A stretch of 19,432 bases of DNA from Thermoplasmata archaeon (GTDB lineage: Archaea; Thermoplasmatota; Thermoplasmata; Thermoplasmatales; Thermoplasmataceae), in contig JAKAAI010000031.1 in assembly GCA_021797055.1 (NCBI GenBank), positions 1-19,432 of the forward strand, in the 5' to 3' direction. A program made the translations under genes and the position numbers. Position 1 is the first letter of the stretch; every line of letters starts with the position of its first letter. Shown piece after piece: positions 7,601 to 13,278 of the stretch. The notes beneath the pieces were generated by a model that saw only the letters and a list, made by a program, of their open reading frames with translations, did not search any database and had not been told where the DNA came from.

Positions 7601-7777
7601 ATGGCAGATGAAGAAGAGTCAATAATGGAAAGCTTTGTTAAGGCGATTGAAGGCACTAAAAGTACCGCTGAATTTGCTTTCGACAATCTTACAATCAAAT
7701 TACCTGGCATGAATGCAAACATTGTTATAAATGGGAAAGTAAGCCTTACTGCGCGACCAATACATGAGCGACAGTAA
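7601..7777 (+). CDS. Small protein of unknown function (58 residues)
   Basis: I do not recognise this family. The frame runs ATG to TAA for 58 residues: an acidic start (MADEEESIMESFVKAIEG), then a likely beta-rich stretch (FAFDNLTIKLPG, NANIVINGKVSLTARPI). No signal peptide, membrane segment or cysteine. The TATA box 24 nt upstream places the ATG at the predicted transcript start. Its last 14 bases overlap the next gene in a different frame, which suggests coupled translation and a joint role. The alternation of hydrophobic residues and the normal amino acid mix support a real protein. Confidence 0.7.
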   Translation: MADEEESIMESFVKAIEGTKSTAEFAFDNLTIKLPGMNANIVINGKVSLTARPIHERQ

Positions 7778-8111
7778 GATTAGCGCCATAACCTCTAAAT
7801 TACTTTCTAACGTTTCTGGCAGTGTGGAAATCAGGGTTAACTCTTCTGATTTTGGAAATCTCCAAATCAATGGCACGCGGCTGAATTTTGTAGTCAGTGA
7901 TCCAGATAAGATCAAGGGAATGATCCACTTATTGCCGAAAAAAGCAAGAAAACTTTCCTTTCTTAATAGGGTATCCACATTTCTAAAGAACTTGGGCTTA
8001 ACGGTAGAACTCTCGGACAAAAAGGGCGAGATTATGCTCATAGGCTCTGAAGCTCACTCAATTTTTGGTGGCGTCAAAATAAAAATATTAAGGATAAGGA
8101 AATACCTCTGA
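7764..8111 (+). CDS. Conserved-looking protein of unknown function (115 residues)
   Basis: Not recognised. The product looks like a soluble alpha/beta protein: an N-terminal helix (ISAITSKLLSNVSG), beta-like stretches (SVEIRV, NGTRLNFVVSD), a basic helical segment (LPKKARKLSFLNRVSTFLKNLG) and a beta-rich end with KIKILRIRKYL. No cysteines and no membrane segment. The start codon lies inside the end of the 58-residue gene upstream (14-nt overlap), so the two form an operon. The next gene is convergent, so the operon has only these two genes. Confidence 0.8.
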   Translation: MSDSKISAITSKLLSNVSGSVEIRVNSSDFGNLQINGTRLNFVVSDPDKIKGMIHLLPKKARKLSFLNRVSTFLKNLGLTVELSDKKGEIMLIGSEAHSIFGGVKIKILRIRKYL

Positions 8112-8131
8112 TAAATCTCTTTTGTACAGAT

Positions 8132-8449
8132 CTAACCCAAAGGAAAACCTAAATTTAGCCATTCCTCAATTCCTCCGGCATATACTAGTGACTGGTAACC
8201 ATTTTCAGCAAGTAAATTGGCGATCAGCTTCGCAGACATACAGCTCCTGTTTTTGCAATAAATTATTTGCGTTTTTGATTTGTCAAGTGATCTAAAGTCC
8301 AGCCTCTCAAGTTGATTAAAAGGAACCCAGATTGAATTTTTGATTCTATTTTTCTCGAATGATTCCCTTGAAGATATATGAATTATCTGGACATCACTGC
8401 TGTCCAGTCTCTTGAGCAATTCAGGAGCTGAAATTTCACCAGCGTTCAC
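8132..8449 (-). CDS. Single-domain rhodanese-like protein
   Basis: Rhodanese fold; family members transfer sulfane sulfur via a cysteine persulfide. The 105 residues make one complete domain: ISAPELLKRL near the start, HISSRESFEKNRIKNSIWVPF (substrate-side CDC25-like block), the active loop YCKNRSCMSA with Cys65, and YAGGIEEWLNLGFPL at the end. The loop differs from the common CxxGxRS form: it holds a second cysteine (Cys70) in place of the usual Arg, which could allow a disulfide or polysulfide state. Start is GTG 8449, with TATA-like sequence about 28 nt upstream; the ATG two bases earlier is followed at once by TGA in its own frame. No membrane segment, so cytoplasmic. Confidence 0.88.
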   Translation of the reverse strand: MNAGEISAPELLKRLDSSDVQIIHISSRESFEKNRIKNSIWVPFNQLERLDFRSLDKSKTQIIYCKNRSCMSAKLIANLLAENGYQSLVYAGGIEEWLNLGFPLG

Positions 8450-8472
8450 ATGAAAGAATAATAAAGGTCATC

Positions 8473-8483
8473 ATATAATTTAT
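8473..8483 (-). promoter_or_regulatory. TATA-like box of the rhodanese gene
   Basis: ataaattatat on the minus strand is centred about 28 nt before the GTG start, fitting a leaderless transcript. It separates the rhodanese gene from the upstream unknown gene, so the two may be transcribed independently. Confidence 0.4.
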
Positions 8484-8515
8484 GTCCTGAATATGATAAG
8501 ACCCTTATTTCAGAA

Positions 8516-9121
8516 TCAGCATTTTCCTCCTTTTATTATATCATTGAAGAGAGAGATATAAGTTCCAGCACTTGTAAAGAGGGCAGCAATAAAATTACTT
8601 GGGTTGGGGGAGTAGCCTGACAGTGAAGTTCCAGTTTGGTTATCCCAGTCCGTAACCTGGCTTTCTGCATATTCTATGCAGAACTCATCGGTGCTCTGAA
8701 ATACTGCTTCGAACAACCTGAATTCGGTTGGTGGGGTGGAAGGCGAAAAACCCCCTTCCAGAATAGACCATGCCTGTCCAGGAGAAAGGGTAAACACGAA
8801 GCAGATTATTGGCCTGTTATTCAATTTCACAACAGCTATCGGGGCAGAGTTCTTAGAAGCACCCTCATCTTTCAGCACTTCAGGTATGGTCAAAAATTTT
8901 ACATTGAAACCAGAATTGTTCAAATAAACAGGCCAGAAAGCATTTCCAAAATAATATGAATTCCTGAACAGTACAAAGGATTTAGTAAAACTGTAATTAT
9001 TTTCAAGAGTCCATTTTACTGTTCCTGAAGATATATTAAACCATGCCCAGGAAACTGTTCCAGACTGTTCAACCTTTTTCTCTCTATCTTTGTACGGCAG
9101 GATACCTCCCACAATTTTCAT
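8516..9121 (-). CDS. Unrecognised protein, 201 residues, aromatic-rich
   Basis: I do not recognise the family. The sequence is rich in Phe, Tyr, Trp, Ser and Asn, with many beta-like stretches (SGTVSWAWFNI, GTVKWTLENN, KSFVLFRNSYYFGNAFWPVYL, APIAVVKLNNRPIICFVFTL). It has few charged residues in its second half, a Ser/Pro/Thr segment (FSPSTPPTEF), and ends in KGGKC with a terminal cysteine. There is no N-terminal signal peptide or clear membrane helix, so a soluble beta-rich protein is the best description. ATG 9121 has a TATA box about 25 nt upstream. Its divergent neighbour is the flavin reductase-like gene. Codon use and frame length argue that it is real. Confidence 0.8.
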   Translation of the reverse strand: MKIVGGILPYKDREKKVEQSGTVSWAWFNISSGTVKWTLENNYSFTKSFVLFRNSYYFGNAFWPVYLNNSGFNVKFLTIPEVLKDEGASKNSAPIAVVKLNNRPIICFVFTLSPGQAWSILEGGFSPSTPPTEFRLFEAVFQSTDEFCIEYAESQVTDWDNQTGTSLSGYSPNPSNFIAALFTSAGTYISLFNDIIKGGKC

Positions 9122-9140
9122 GAAGAGCAGATCGGGTCAT

Positions 9141-9151
9141 TCTTATAAAAC
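9141..9151 (-). promoter_or_regulatory. TATA box of the 201-residue unknown gene
   Basis: gttttataaga on the minus strand is centred about 25 nt before ATG 9121, predicting a leaderless transcript. Confidence 0.45.
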
Positions 9152-9317
9152 ACTACTGTTAACTATAAGCAAAACATGGTCTGAAGATGTCAGTGTGTTA
9201 TCAACGCATAATCTTTATACGGTCTGAATTTGTTGATTGACATTTGTATTTTTCTGCTTGTTGCTAGCAAAAAATGATTTTTAGAAACGGTCATTAAATT
9301 TGGGATTTGTTGAAGAG

Positions 9318-9330
9318 ATAAAATATAAAG
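9318..9330 (+). promoter_or_regulatory. TATA-like box of the flavin reductase gene
   Basis: ataaaatataaag is centred about 40 nt before ATG 9365. A second TATA-like run (ttaaaatata, 9338-9347) lies closer. A GAGGT motif at 9349-9353 is five nt before TTG 9359 and eleven before ATG 9365. Confidence 0.35.
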
Positions 9331-9364
9331 GAAAAGCCTTAAAATATAGAGGTCATACTTGGTA

Positions 9365-10084
9365 ATGCCTGGTCAATTTCCCATAAAACTTGAAAATCGA
9401 GAATTCATTGCAAAGGACACAATGCTTTTCACTTTTTCCTGTAATGAGATACTCACGTTTCAGCCGGGACAACACATACAGATAATAATCCCCGAAATCT
9501 ATGACGTGAACAAAGTCGAAGGAATGCGGTTCTTTTCAATAATACCTGAGCCCTGCTGCCCATCAAAGTTCAAGATAGCAACCAGAATACGATCATCAGC
9601 ATTCAAATCTAAACTCGTTCGGGATTCAATAGGAAGGGAATATGTAGCTTTTGGGCCACTAGGTTCATTTGGAGCATCTTCGAATTATTCGAATTTCGTG
9701 TTATTAGCTGCTGGGATTGGTATAACCGCGTTGCTTCCAATCGTAATAGGTAACCATAACCTTCAGAACAGGAAGACGGCTCTTTTTTATTATAATTTGG
9801 AACTGGAAGAGGTTACTTTTGCATCTGATCTTTTCAAAATGGCAGACGAATGGGATGACTTTTCCTTTTTTCCCTATTTAGCCGGAGGTAACCATGGTCT
9901 AGTAAAATACAGAGTAGGCAAAATAACAGAATCTGCCATAAAATCATCAGTCAAATTCGATGTAAATGAATCTCAGTTTCTCCTTGCTGGTCCACCAAAG
10001 ATGGTCTTTGATTTGAGAAAAATTGTACAGGAGATCGGCATCCCTCAAAGAAACACACAAGTTGAGATATTTTCCGGCTACTAA
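9365..10084 (+). CDS. FNR-type FAD/NAD(P)H oxidoreductase, stand-alone
   Basis: Ferredoxin-NADP reductase superfamily: an FAD-binding barrel followed by a nucleotide-binding domain, moving electrons between NAD(P)H and a carrier or oxygenase partner. Counting from ATG 9365: QPGQH at 33-37, a flavin motif RFFS at 55-58 (the common form is RxYS, so Tyr is replaced by Phe), GPLGSF at 97-102, AAGIGITA at 115-122 (nucleotide-binding Gly-rich turn), LAGPPKMV at 207-214, and the C-terminal VEIFSGY. There is no 2Fe-2S domain and no C-terminal cysteine cluster of the PyrK type, so the partner is encoded elsewhere. An in-frame TTG at 9359 with GAGGT five nt upstream is an alternative start. Substrate unknown. 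Confidence 0.85.
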   Translation: MPGQFPIKLENREFIAKDTMLFTFSCNEILTFQPGQHIQIIIPEIYDVNKVEGMRFFSIIPEPCCPSKFKIATRIRSSAFKSKLVRDSIGREYVAFGPLGSFGASSNYSNFVLLAAGIGITALLPIVIGNHNLQNRKTALFYYNLELEEVTFASDLFKMADEWDDFSFFPYLAGGNHGLVKYRVGKITESAIKSSVKFDVNESQFLLAGPPKMVFDLRKIVQEIGIPQRNTQVEIFSGY

Positions 10085-10094
10085 AAACTGACAA

Positions 10095-11009
10095 CTATCT
10101 TTTAACGGGCACGTCGTACTCCAACAACTCTCTGCTTAAATAAGATTCAGGGAAGATAGTGCGCGCTTCGATAAGCAGACGATCAAGGTTGTCGACTCTT
10201 GGGCTGTAATGAAACAAATAGAATCTTGCTACTTCCGCTTTCCTGGCAATTTCTGCTGCCTGACGGGAGGACGTATGCCCAAACTCGTTAACCTTTGGTT
10301 CAAGTGAGGAATCGGTTGTTGTGTCATGGATAAAGACATCCGCACCCTGCGCAAAATCTGCCATATTTTCCTTCGGTCTGGTGTCGCCAGAATAGACTAT
10401 CTTTCTACCTTTTCTAATGCCGGATGAAACATCCTCAATAGTGTAGGTCTTTCCATCTATAACTAGAACGCCTTTTGTCCTGAGTTCCTCTAATCTTCTA
10501 CGGGGGAAACCTATACCTAAAGCCTTCTCCAGGTCTATCTTGTGCATATCAGGCTCTTCAAACGAATAAGCTATGCTGGGTACCGGGTGGTCATTCTGAT
10601 GTGTTTTTAGAATAAATTTACCAAAATCATACGTAGCTTCTGGATTCAGTTCATGTATGATTATTTCGTAGCCTAACGTGTAATAGCCGACAGAAAGTGC
10701 GTTCGACAGTATACGAAAGGCTCCACGTGGGCCATAAATGTGAAGCGGTTTATCCCTCGAATTGAACGAAAGGCTTTGGACCAGGCCAAGCAAACCGAGA
10801 AAATGATCACCATGGAAATGCGTTATGAAGATATTGTCTATTTTCATAAAGGAAATTTGACTCTTCATTATCTGTTTAAGCGTTCCCTCTCCGCAATCAA
10901 GCAGATTGAGTATATCGTCTATCTGCAGACATATCGCAGGCAGGCTGCGGCCAATTGCTTGAAATGAGCCCCCAGTTCCAATAAATGTTACCTTAATGTT
11001 AGATGCCAA
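10095..11009 (-). CDS. rnz: Ribonuclease Z (tRNase Z, short form)
   Basis: Endonuclease that cuts the 3' trailer from tRNA precursors. Metallo-beta-lactamase fold: GTGGSFQAIGRSLPA at the start, the metal-binding HFHGDH at 64-69, His141 (NDHPVPS), Asp209 (YSGDTRP), the GHTSS motif at 244-248 and His267 (LFHYSPR). All seven expected metal ligands are visible. The length of 304 residues matches the short-form family. The only in-frame start is TTG 11009 (TAG lies two codons upstream), with a TATA box about 25 nt before it, so the transcript is probably leaderless. The tRNA-Met in this window encodes no CCA, so it needs this kind of 3' processing followed by CCA addition. Confidence 0.97.
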   Translation of the reverse strand: MASNIKVTFIGTGGSFQAIGRSLPAICLQIDDILNLLDCGEGTLKQIMKSQISFMKIDNIFITHFHGDHFLGLLGLVQSLSFNSRDKPLHIYGPRGAFRILSNALSVGYYTLGYEIIIHELNPEATYDFGKFILKTHQNDHPVPSIAYSFEEPDMHKIDLEKALGIGFPRRRLEELRTKGVLVIDGKTYTIEDVSSGIRKGRKIVYSGDTRPKENMADFAQGADVFIHDTTTDSSLEPKVNEFGHTSSRQAAEIARKAEVARFYLFHYSPRVDNLDRLLIEARTIFPESYLSRELLEYDVPVKR

Positions 11010-11029
11010 TGCCTATCGTCATACTCTCC

Positions 11030-11038
11030 ATATTTATT
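11030..11038 (-). promoter_or_regulatory. TATA box of the tRNase Z gene
   Basis: caataaata on the minus strand is centred 25 nt before TTG 11009, supporting the unusual start codon and a leaderless transcript. Confidence 0.45.
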
Positions 11039-11244
11039 GTTTTTAGTGCTCCTTAACCTATTATGCCCAAACGATCAATTAAACTAAATGCAATAATCAG
11101 TTTCAATGCACTTATTATCAGAAACTTACTTCTGCGGTACTTTCTTAAACATCGAAAGTATGGATATTTTCCTGTTATTTCAATTTCATATGCAACCAGT
11201 AAATTACTGCAGACACATTTCTCACGGATCTCGAAGCAGAAAAA

Positions 11245-11532
11245 TTATCGGTAGTGAACGAACAGTCTATGATCCCCGGATCCAGATAAGATACCCATTC
11301 GTACGCCAGCATCCAACCATCCATAGGAGTAATTTACAGCAGAAATACAATTTACATAATCAGCCTTATCATAAAACGCTTTAGCGTCACTGAAATAATC
11401 TTTAGCCATCTTCAGAAAATCTGCAGCAATTATATGAAGAGCAGAGTCCTTTGGAACAGCTATGGAAATCGTATTCATCGCTTCATTCTCTATCCTGAGA
11501 TATTTCTCAGATTTAGTTTTTAGGTCTTCCAT
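11245..11532 (-). CDS. DUF357 family protein
   Basis: Matches the archaeal DUF357 pattern: an N-terminal helix, then MAKDYFSDAKAFYDKADYVNCISAVNYSYGWLDAGVRMGIL (residues 42-82), in which Y..DA..F and the YGWLDAG.R.G end are the family hallmarks. It should be a small helical-hairpin protein similar in style to HEPN or nucleotidyltransferase-substrate proteins; the cellular role is not established. 95 residues, normal size for the family. The ATG follows directly on the TAG of the gene upstream (no spacing), so the two are co-transcribed and probably coupled. Confidence 0.85.
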   Translation of the reverse strand: MEDLKTKSEKYLRIENEAMNTISIAVPKDSALHIIAADFLKMAKDYFSDAKAFYDKADYVNCISAVNYSYGWLDAGVRMGILSGSGDHRLFVHYR

Positions 11533-11862
11533 CTATCTGTATTTACTATAATCGAAAACTAGATCTATTAATTTTCGTTCCATTTGTGAGTCGATAGCAC
11601 CTTCTTTCTTTTTGGTCATGATATACTCTTTTGCTTCCTTAACCCCTTTTCGAGAAGCAATGGAATAGACACTTCCCTTTATTGCCCCGCGAAGACTGTC
11701 GGGTAAGGGTTCAATCGCTTTAGACAGCAGGAACCTGAATTCCTCCTCTTTTCTCATATCCAACTTCTTGATCTTTTCAGGACTTGGGACATCTCTGGAA
11801 CGAAAACTACTATTTGGACCTGGTTTATTTCCTCCACCTTTTGATCTTCTATAATAAGCCAT
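11533..11862 (-). CDS. Basic small protein of unknown function, operon with DUF357
   Basis: Not recognised with confidence. Residues 1-25 are basic and Gly/Pro/Ser-rich (YYRRSKGGGNKPGPNSSFRS), probably disordered and able to bind nucleic acid; residues 32-109 are predicted helical, with a hydrophobic core (FRFLLSKAIEPLPDSLRGAIKGSVYSIA) and a charged C-terminal helix ending KLIDLVFDYSKYR. No cysteine, no membrane segment. It is the first gene of a pair with the DUF357 gene. A TATA box centred 29 nt before ATG 11862 suggests a transcript with almost no leader. Confidence 0.8.
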   Translation of the reverse strand: MAYYRRSKGGGNKPGPNSSFRSRDVPSPEKIKKLDMRKEEEFRFLLSKAIEPLPDSLRGAIKGSVYSIASRKGVKEAKEYIMTKKKEGAIDSQMERKLIDLVFDYSKYR

Positions 11863-11885
11863 TAATTCAATTCAATAGGGCTTGC

Positions 11886-11896
11886 TGATATAAAAA
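11886..11896 (-). promoter_or_regulatory. TATA box of the 11533-11862 gene
   Basis: ttttttatatc on the minus strand is centred about 29 nt before ATG 11862. Confidence 0.45.
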
Positions 11897-11966
11897 ATCT
11901 TGTAAACTGGTAGTTCATTCTGAATTTGCGATATATTACAGAACCAGATAACCATTTATCTTAGAA

Positions 11967-12152
11967 ATGAACTATCTTAAGTCCGAATGGATATTTTTTG
12001 CAACTGCGCAGCCTCAGAGAAATAATAAGATAAACTGTAAAAAATTAGCCGATGCGTTATCAATTCAGAAAAAACCTAATCGGCGCAAAATTTTAAGAAG
12101 ATCCCATCCATATAAGAGAGAATATAGCCAAGTGTATACTATTATTCGATAA
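11967..12152 (+). CDS. Doubtful small basic protein (61 residues)
   Basis: The frame reads MNYLKSEWIFFATAQPQRNN and continues Lys/Arg-rich (KKLADALSIQKKPNRRKILRRS) to TAA. A TATA-like gatatatt lies near 11931-11938, about 30 nt upstream, so a leaderless transcript is possible, but there is no Shine-Dalgarno site and no recognisable family. It could be a small nucleic-acid-binding protein, a decayed gene end, or chance in a gene-free stretch. Confidence 0.25.
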   Translation: MNYLKSEWIFFATAQPQRNNKINCKKLADALSIQKKPNRRKILRRSHPYKREYSQVYTIIR

Positions 12153-12168
12153 TATCATCAAATTAATT

Positions 12169-12213
12169 TATCAGACCAAAATCGGTTATTTATCAGATCA
12201 TACGGGACTGATA
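12169..12213 (+). promoter_or_regulatory. Cluster of three TATCAG half-sites, possible operator
   Basis: TATCAG occurs at 12169-12174 and 12191-12196, exactly 22 bp apart and inside a 13-bp direct repeat (atttatcagaYca), and in inverted form (CTGATA) at 12208-12213. A spacing of about two helical turns puts the direct copies on one DNA face. The cluster lies 58-102 bp before the membrane protein gene and just upstream of its TATA-like sequences (12224-12252), where an activator or repressor could act. Confidence 0.35.
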
Positions 12214-12270
12214 TATACGTTTCATAAAATATAACATATAGAATTAAATAGGCTAACTCCATGGGTTATA

Positions 12271-12990
12271 ATGGACTTTGTTAACGGAGATAACGCTGAC
12301 CGAGAAAGTACTCGCAAGGTGGGTTATGCTTATTATCTATTCAGTTTGACATTCTTGATCTCAATTATTGGAACTATTACATCACTAACAGCTCTCGATT
12401 ATCTGGCTTTATTTTTTGGTTTTATTGGAATGATTTTAGTATTAGTCTCAAGAAAATCACTTAAGTCAGATTTCAAACATGACCTGTTGCGTGGAATTGG
12501 CCTCTATATACTTTTTGAAATAATTGTAAGCGTTGCTCTAATCATTTATATCCTGTCTGCCGCCTCGTCTCTTATCGCAAATTACCCAAATGGGACCTAC
12601 CCGGAAAGTGCTTTTTCAAATATAGTTCGTACAGGAGTTTACATTGTGGCAATTCCCTTATTGTTCTTCTACATTAGCTATTATTATATGAATAGGGTGT
12701 TTTACAGAGGCGGAAACGAAAAGAAACTTCTCGTTTTATTGTCTCTTGCCTTCATCCTGTCTGTTGTCGGCGTCGCAGGCGAGATACAAATAATAACCTC
12801 AAAATTATCATCAGTCAGCAGCTTCTCATCAACCGAATCAGCAATTGATCTAATTAGAGCACACCCATTGAATATTTTTACGATCCCTTCTGTTTTAAGT
12901 CTGTTGATTCTACTCTTGATGTACTATTATAGTGGACATGCAATTGTTAAGGACCCGTCCTCATTTACCGAAACTGTGAAATCCTTGTGA
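12271..12990 (+). CDS. Six-helix integral membrane protein of unknown function
   Basis: 239 residues with six hydrophobic segments at about 20-41, 43-60, 74-98, 121-140, 152-172 and 204-222. Short charged loops lie between them (SRKSLKSDFKHD, RGGNEKK), and two longer polar loops (about 100-120 and 176-200) are rich in Ser, Asn and Thr. No transporter, kinase or protease motif was seen. The style resembles archaeal hypothetical membrane families such as DUF973 or DUF996, but I cannot assign it. ATG 12271 has no Shine-Dalgarno site; TATA-like sequences lie 20-45 nt upstream, and the TATCAG cluster precedes them. It stands alone, convergent with the tRNA/eS1 unit. Confidence 0.82.
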   Translation: MDFVNGDNADRESTRKVGYAYYLFSLTFLISIIGTITSLTALDYLALFFGFIGMILVLVSRKSLKSDFKHDLLRGIGLYILFEIIVSVALIIYILSAASSLIANYPNGTYPESAFSNIVRTGVYIVAIPLLFFYISYYYMNRVFYRGGNEKKLLVLLSLAFILSVVGVAGEIQIITSKLSSVSSFSSTESAIDLIRAHPLNIFTIPSVLSLLILLLMYYYSGHAIVKDPSSFTETVKSL

Positions 12991-13142
12991 TCGAGATATG
13001 AAAGGAGACTTTCTAATTTTTAAGGTATAGGTATTAATGATTATTCAGGCATCTGATTCCTACCTAAATCTACCTTTTGTTCTATTGCTACCAAGCAGTT
13101 TTGTCAGAAATTTGAAACCAGTTATTTGAAAAATATCAGACA

Positions 13143-13164
13143 TACTGTGTTGCCCTTCACAGTA
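13143..13164 (-). terminator. Hairpin after tRNA-Met, possible transcript end
   Basis: TACTGTG and CACAGTA form a perfect 7-bp stem with an 8-nt loop, 25 nt beyond the tRNA 3' end and followed on the minus strand by a T-rich run (gatatttttc). Archaeal termination depends mainly on T-runs (one TTTT also directly follows the tRNA), so the role of the stem is uncertain. Confidence 0.35.
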
Positions 13165-13188
13165 AATTCAAAATGACGATGTGTAAAA

Positions 13189-13276
13189 TGCCGGGATCGG
13201 GGATCGAACCCGAGACCTTCGGATTTCTCAGTTTTCACTTATGAGTCCGACGCTCTACCAACTGAGCCACCCCGGC
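13189..13276 (-). tRNA. tRNA-Met(CAT), elongator, with 15-nt intron
   Basis: Cloverleaf read on the minus strand: acceptor GCCGGGG with TCCCGGC (one G-U), D arm GCTC/GAGC, anticodon stem TCGGA/TCCGA, variable loop AGGTC, T arm TCGGG-TTCGATC-CCCGA, discriminator A, no encoded CCA. After removal of a 15-nt intron (13225-13239) the anticodon loop is CTCATAA, anticodon CAT. The exon-intron junctions form a textbook bulge-helix-bulge: CTCA pairs with TGAG, with 3-nt bulges TAA and AAA on opposite sides, so the splicing endonuclease would cut at the canonical position 37/38. G1-C72 rather than A1-U72 argues for elongator, not initiator; a tRNA-Ile2 with a modified C34 is less likely. It begins 2 nt after the eS1 stop codon. 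Confidence 0.95.
13225..13239 (-). other. tRNA-Met intron (15 nt, position 37/38)
   Basis: Minus-strand sequence AGTGAAAACTGAGAA. It includes the third base of the 5' bulge, a GT/AC two-bp inner stem with a GAAA loop, the 3' half of the central helix (TGAG) and two bases of the 3' bulge. This is about the shortest form that can still build a bulge-helix-bulge. Confidence 0.88.
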
Positions 13277-13278
13277 CT

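Larger units (their letters stand above)
11863..12270. other. 408-bp divergent intergenic region
   Basis: Holds the promoter of the basic protein gene at its left end and the upstream region of the membrane protein at its right end. It contains one possible small frame on the plus strand (11967-12152, 61 codons) and an operator-like set of TATCAG half-sites (12169-12213). No RNA gene, transposase remnant or long repeat was found. Confidence 0.6.

Noticed and set aside
7700..8041. 113-codon minus-strand frame antisense to the 115-residue gene
   Set aside because: The plus-strand gene has overlap with an upstream gene and a TATA box; the antisense frame has no start signal.
8636..8959. 107-codon plus-strand frame antisense to the 201-residue unknown gene
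   Set aside because: The minus-strand frame is twice as long and has a TATA box at leaderless distance; the plus frame has none.
11063..11254. 63-codon plus-strand frame between tRNase Z and DUF357 genes
   Set aside because: No recognisable family, irregular composition, and the TATA-like sequence upstream is explained by the divergent rnz promoter; overlaps another chance frame at 11106.
11106..11384. 92-codon plus-strand frame antisense to DUF357
   Set aside because: Most of it lies over the recognised DUF357 coding sequence on the other strand, and no start signals are seen.
12991..13188. Small frames or RNA gene in the gap before tRNA-Met
   Set aside because: Only a 10-codon frame after a weak GGAG-like stretch and one hairpin were found; nothing supports a gene.
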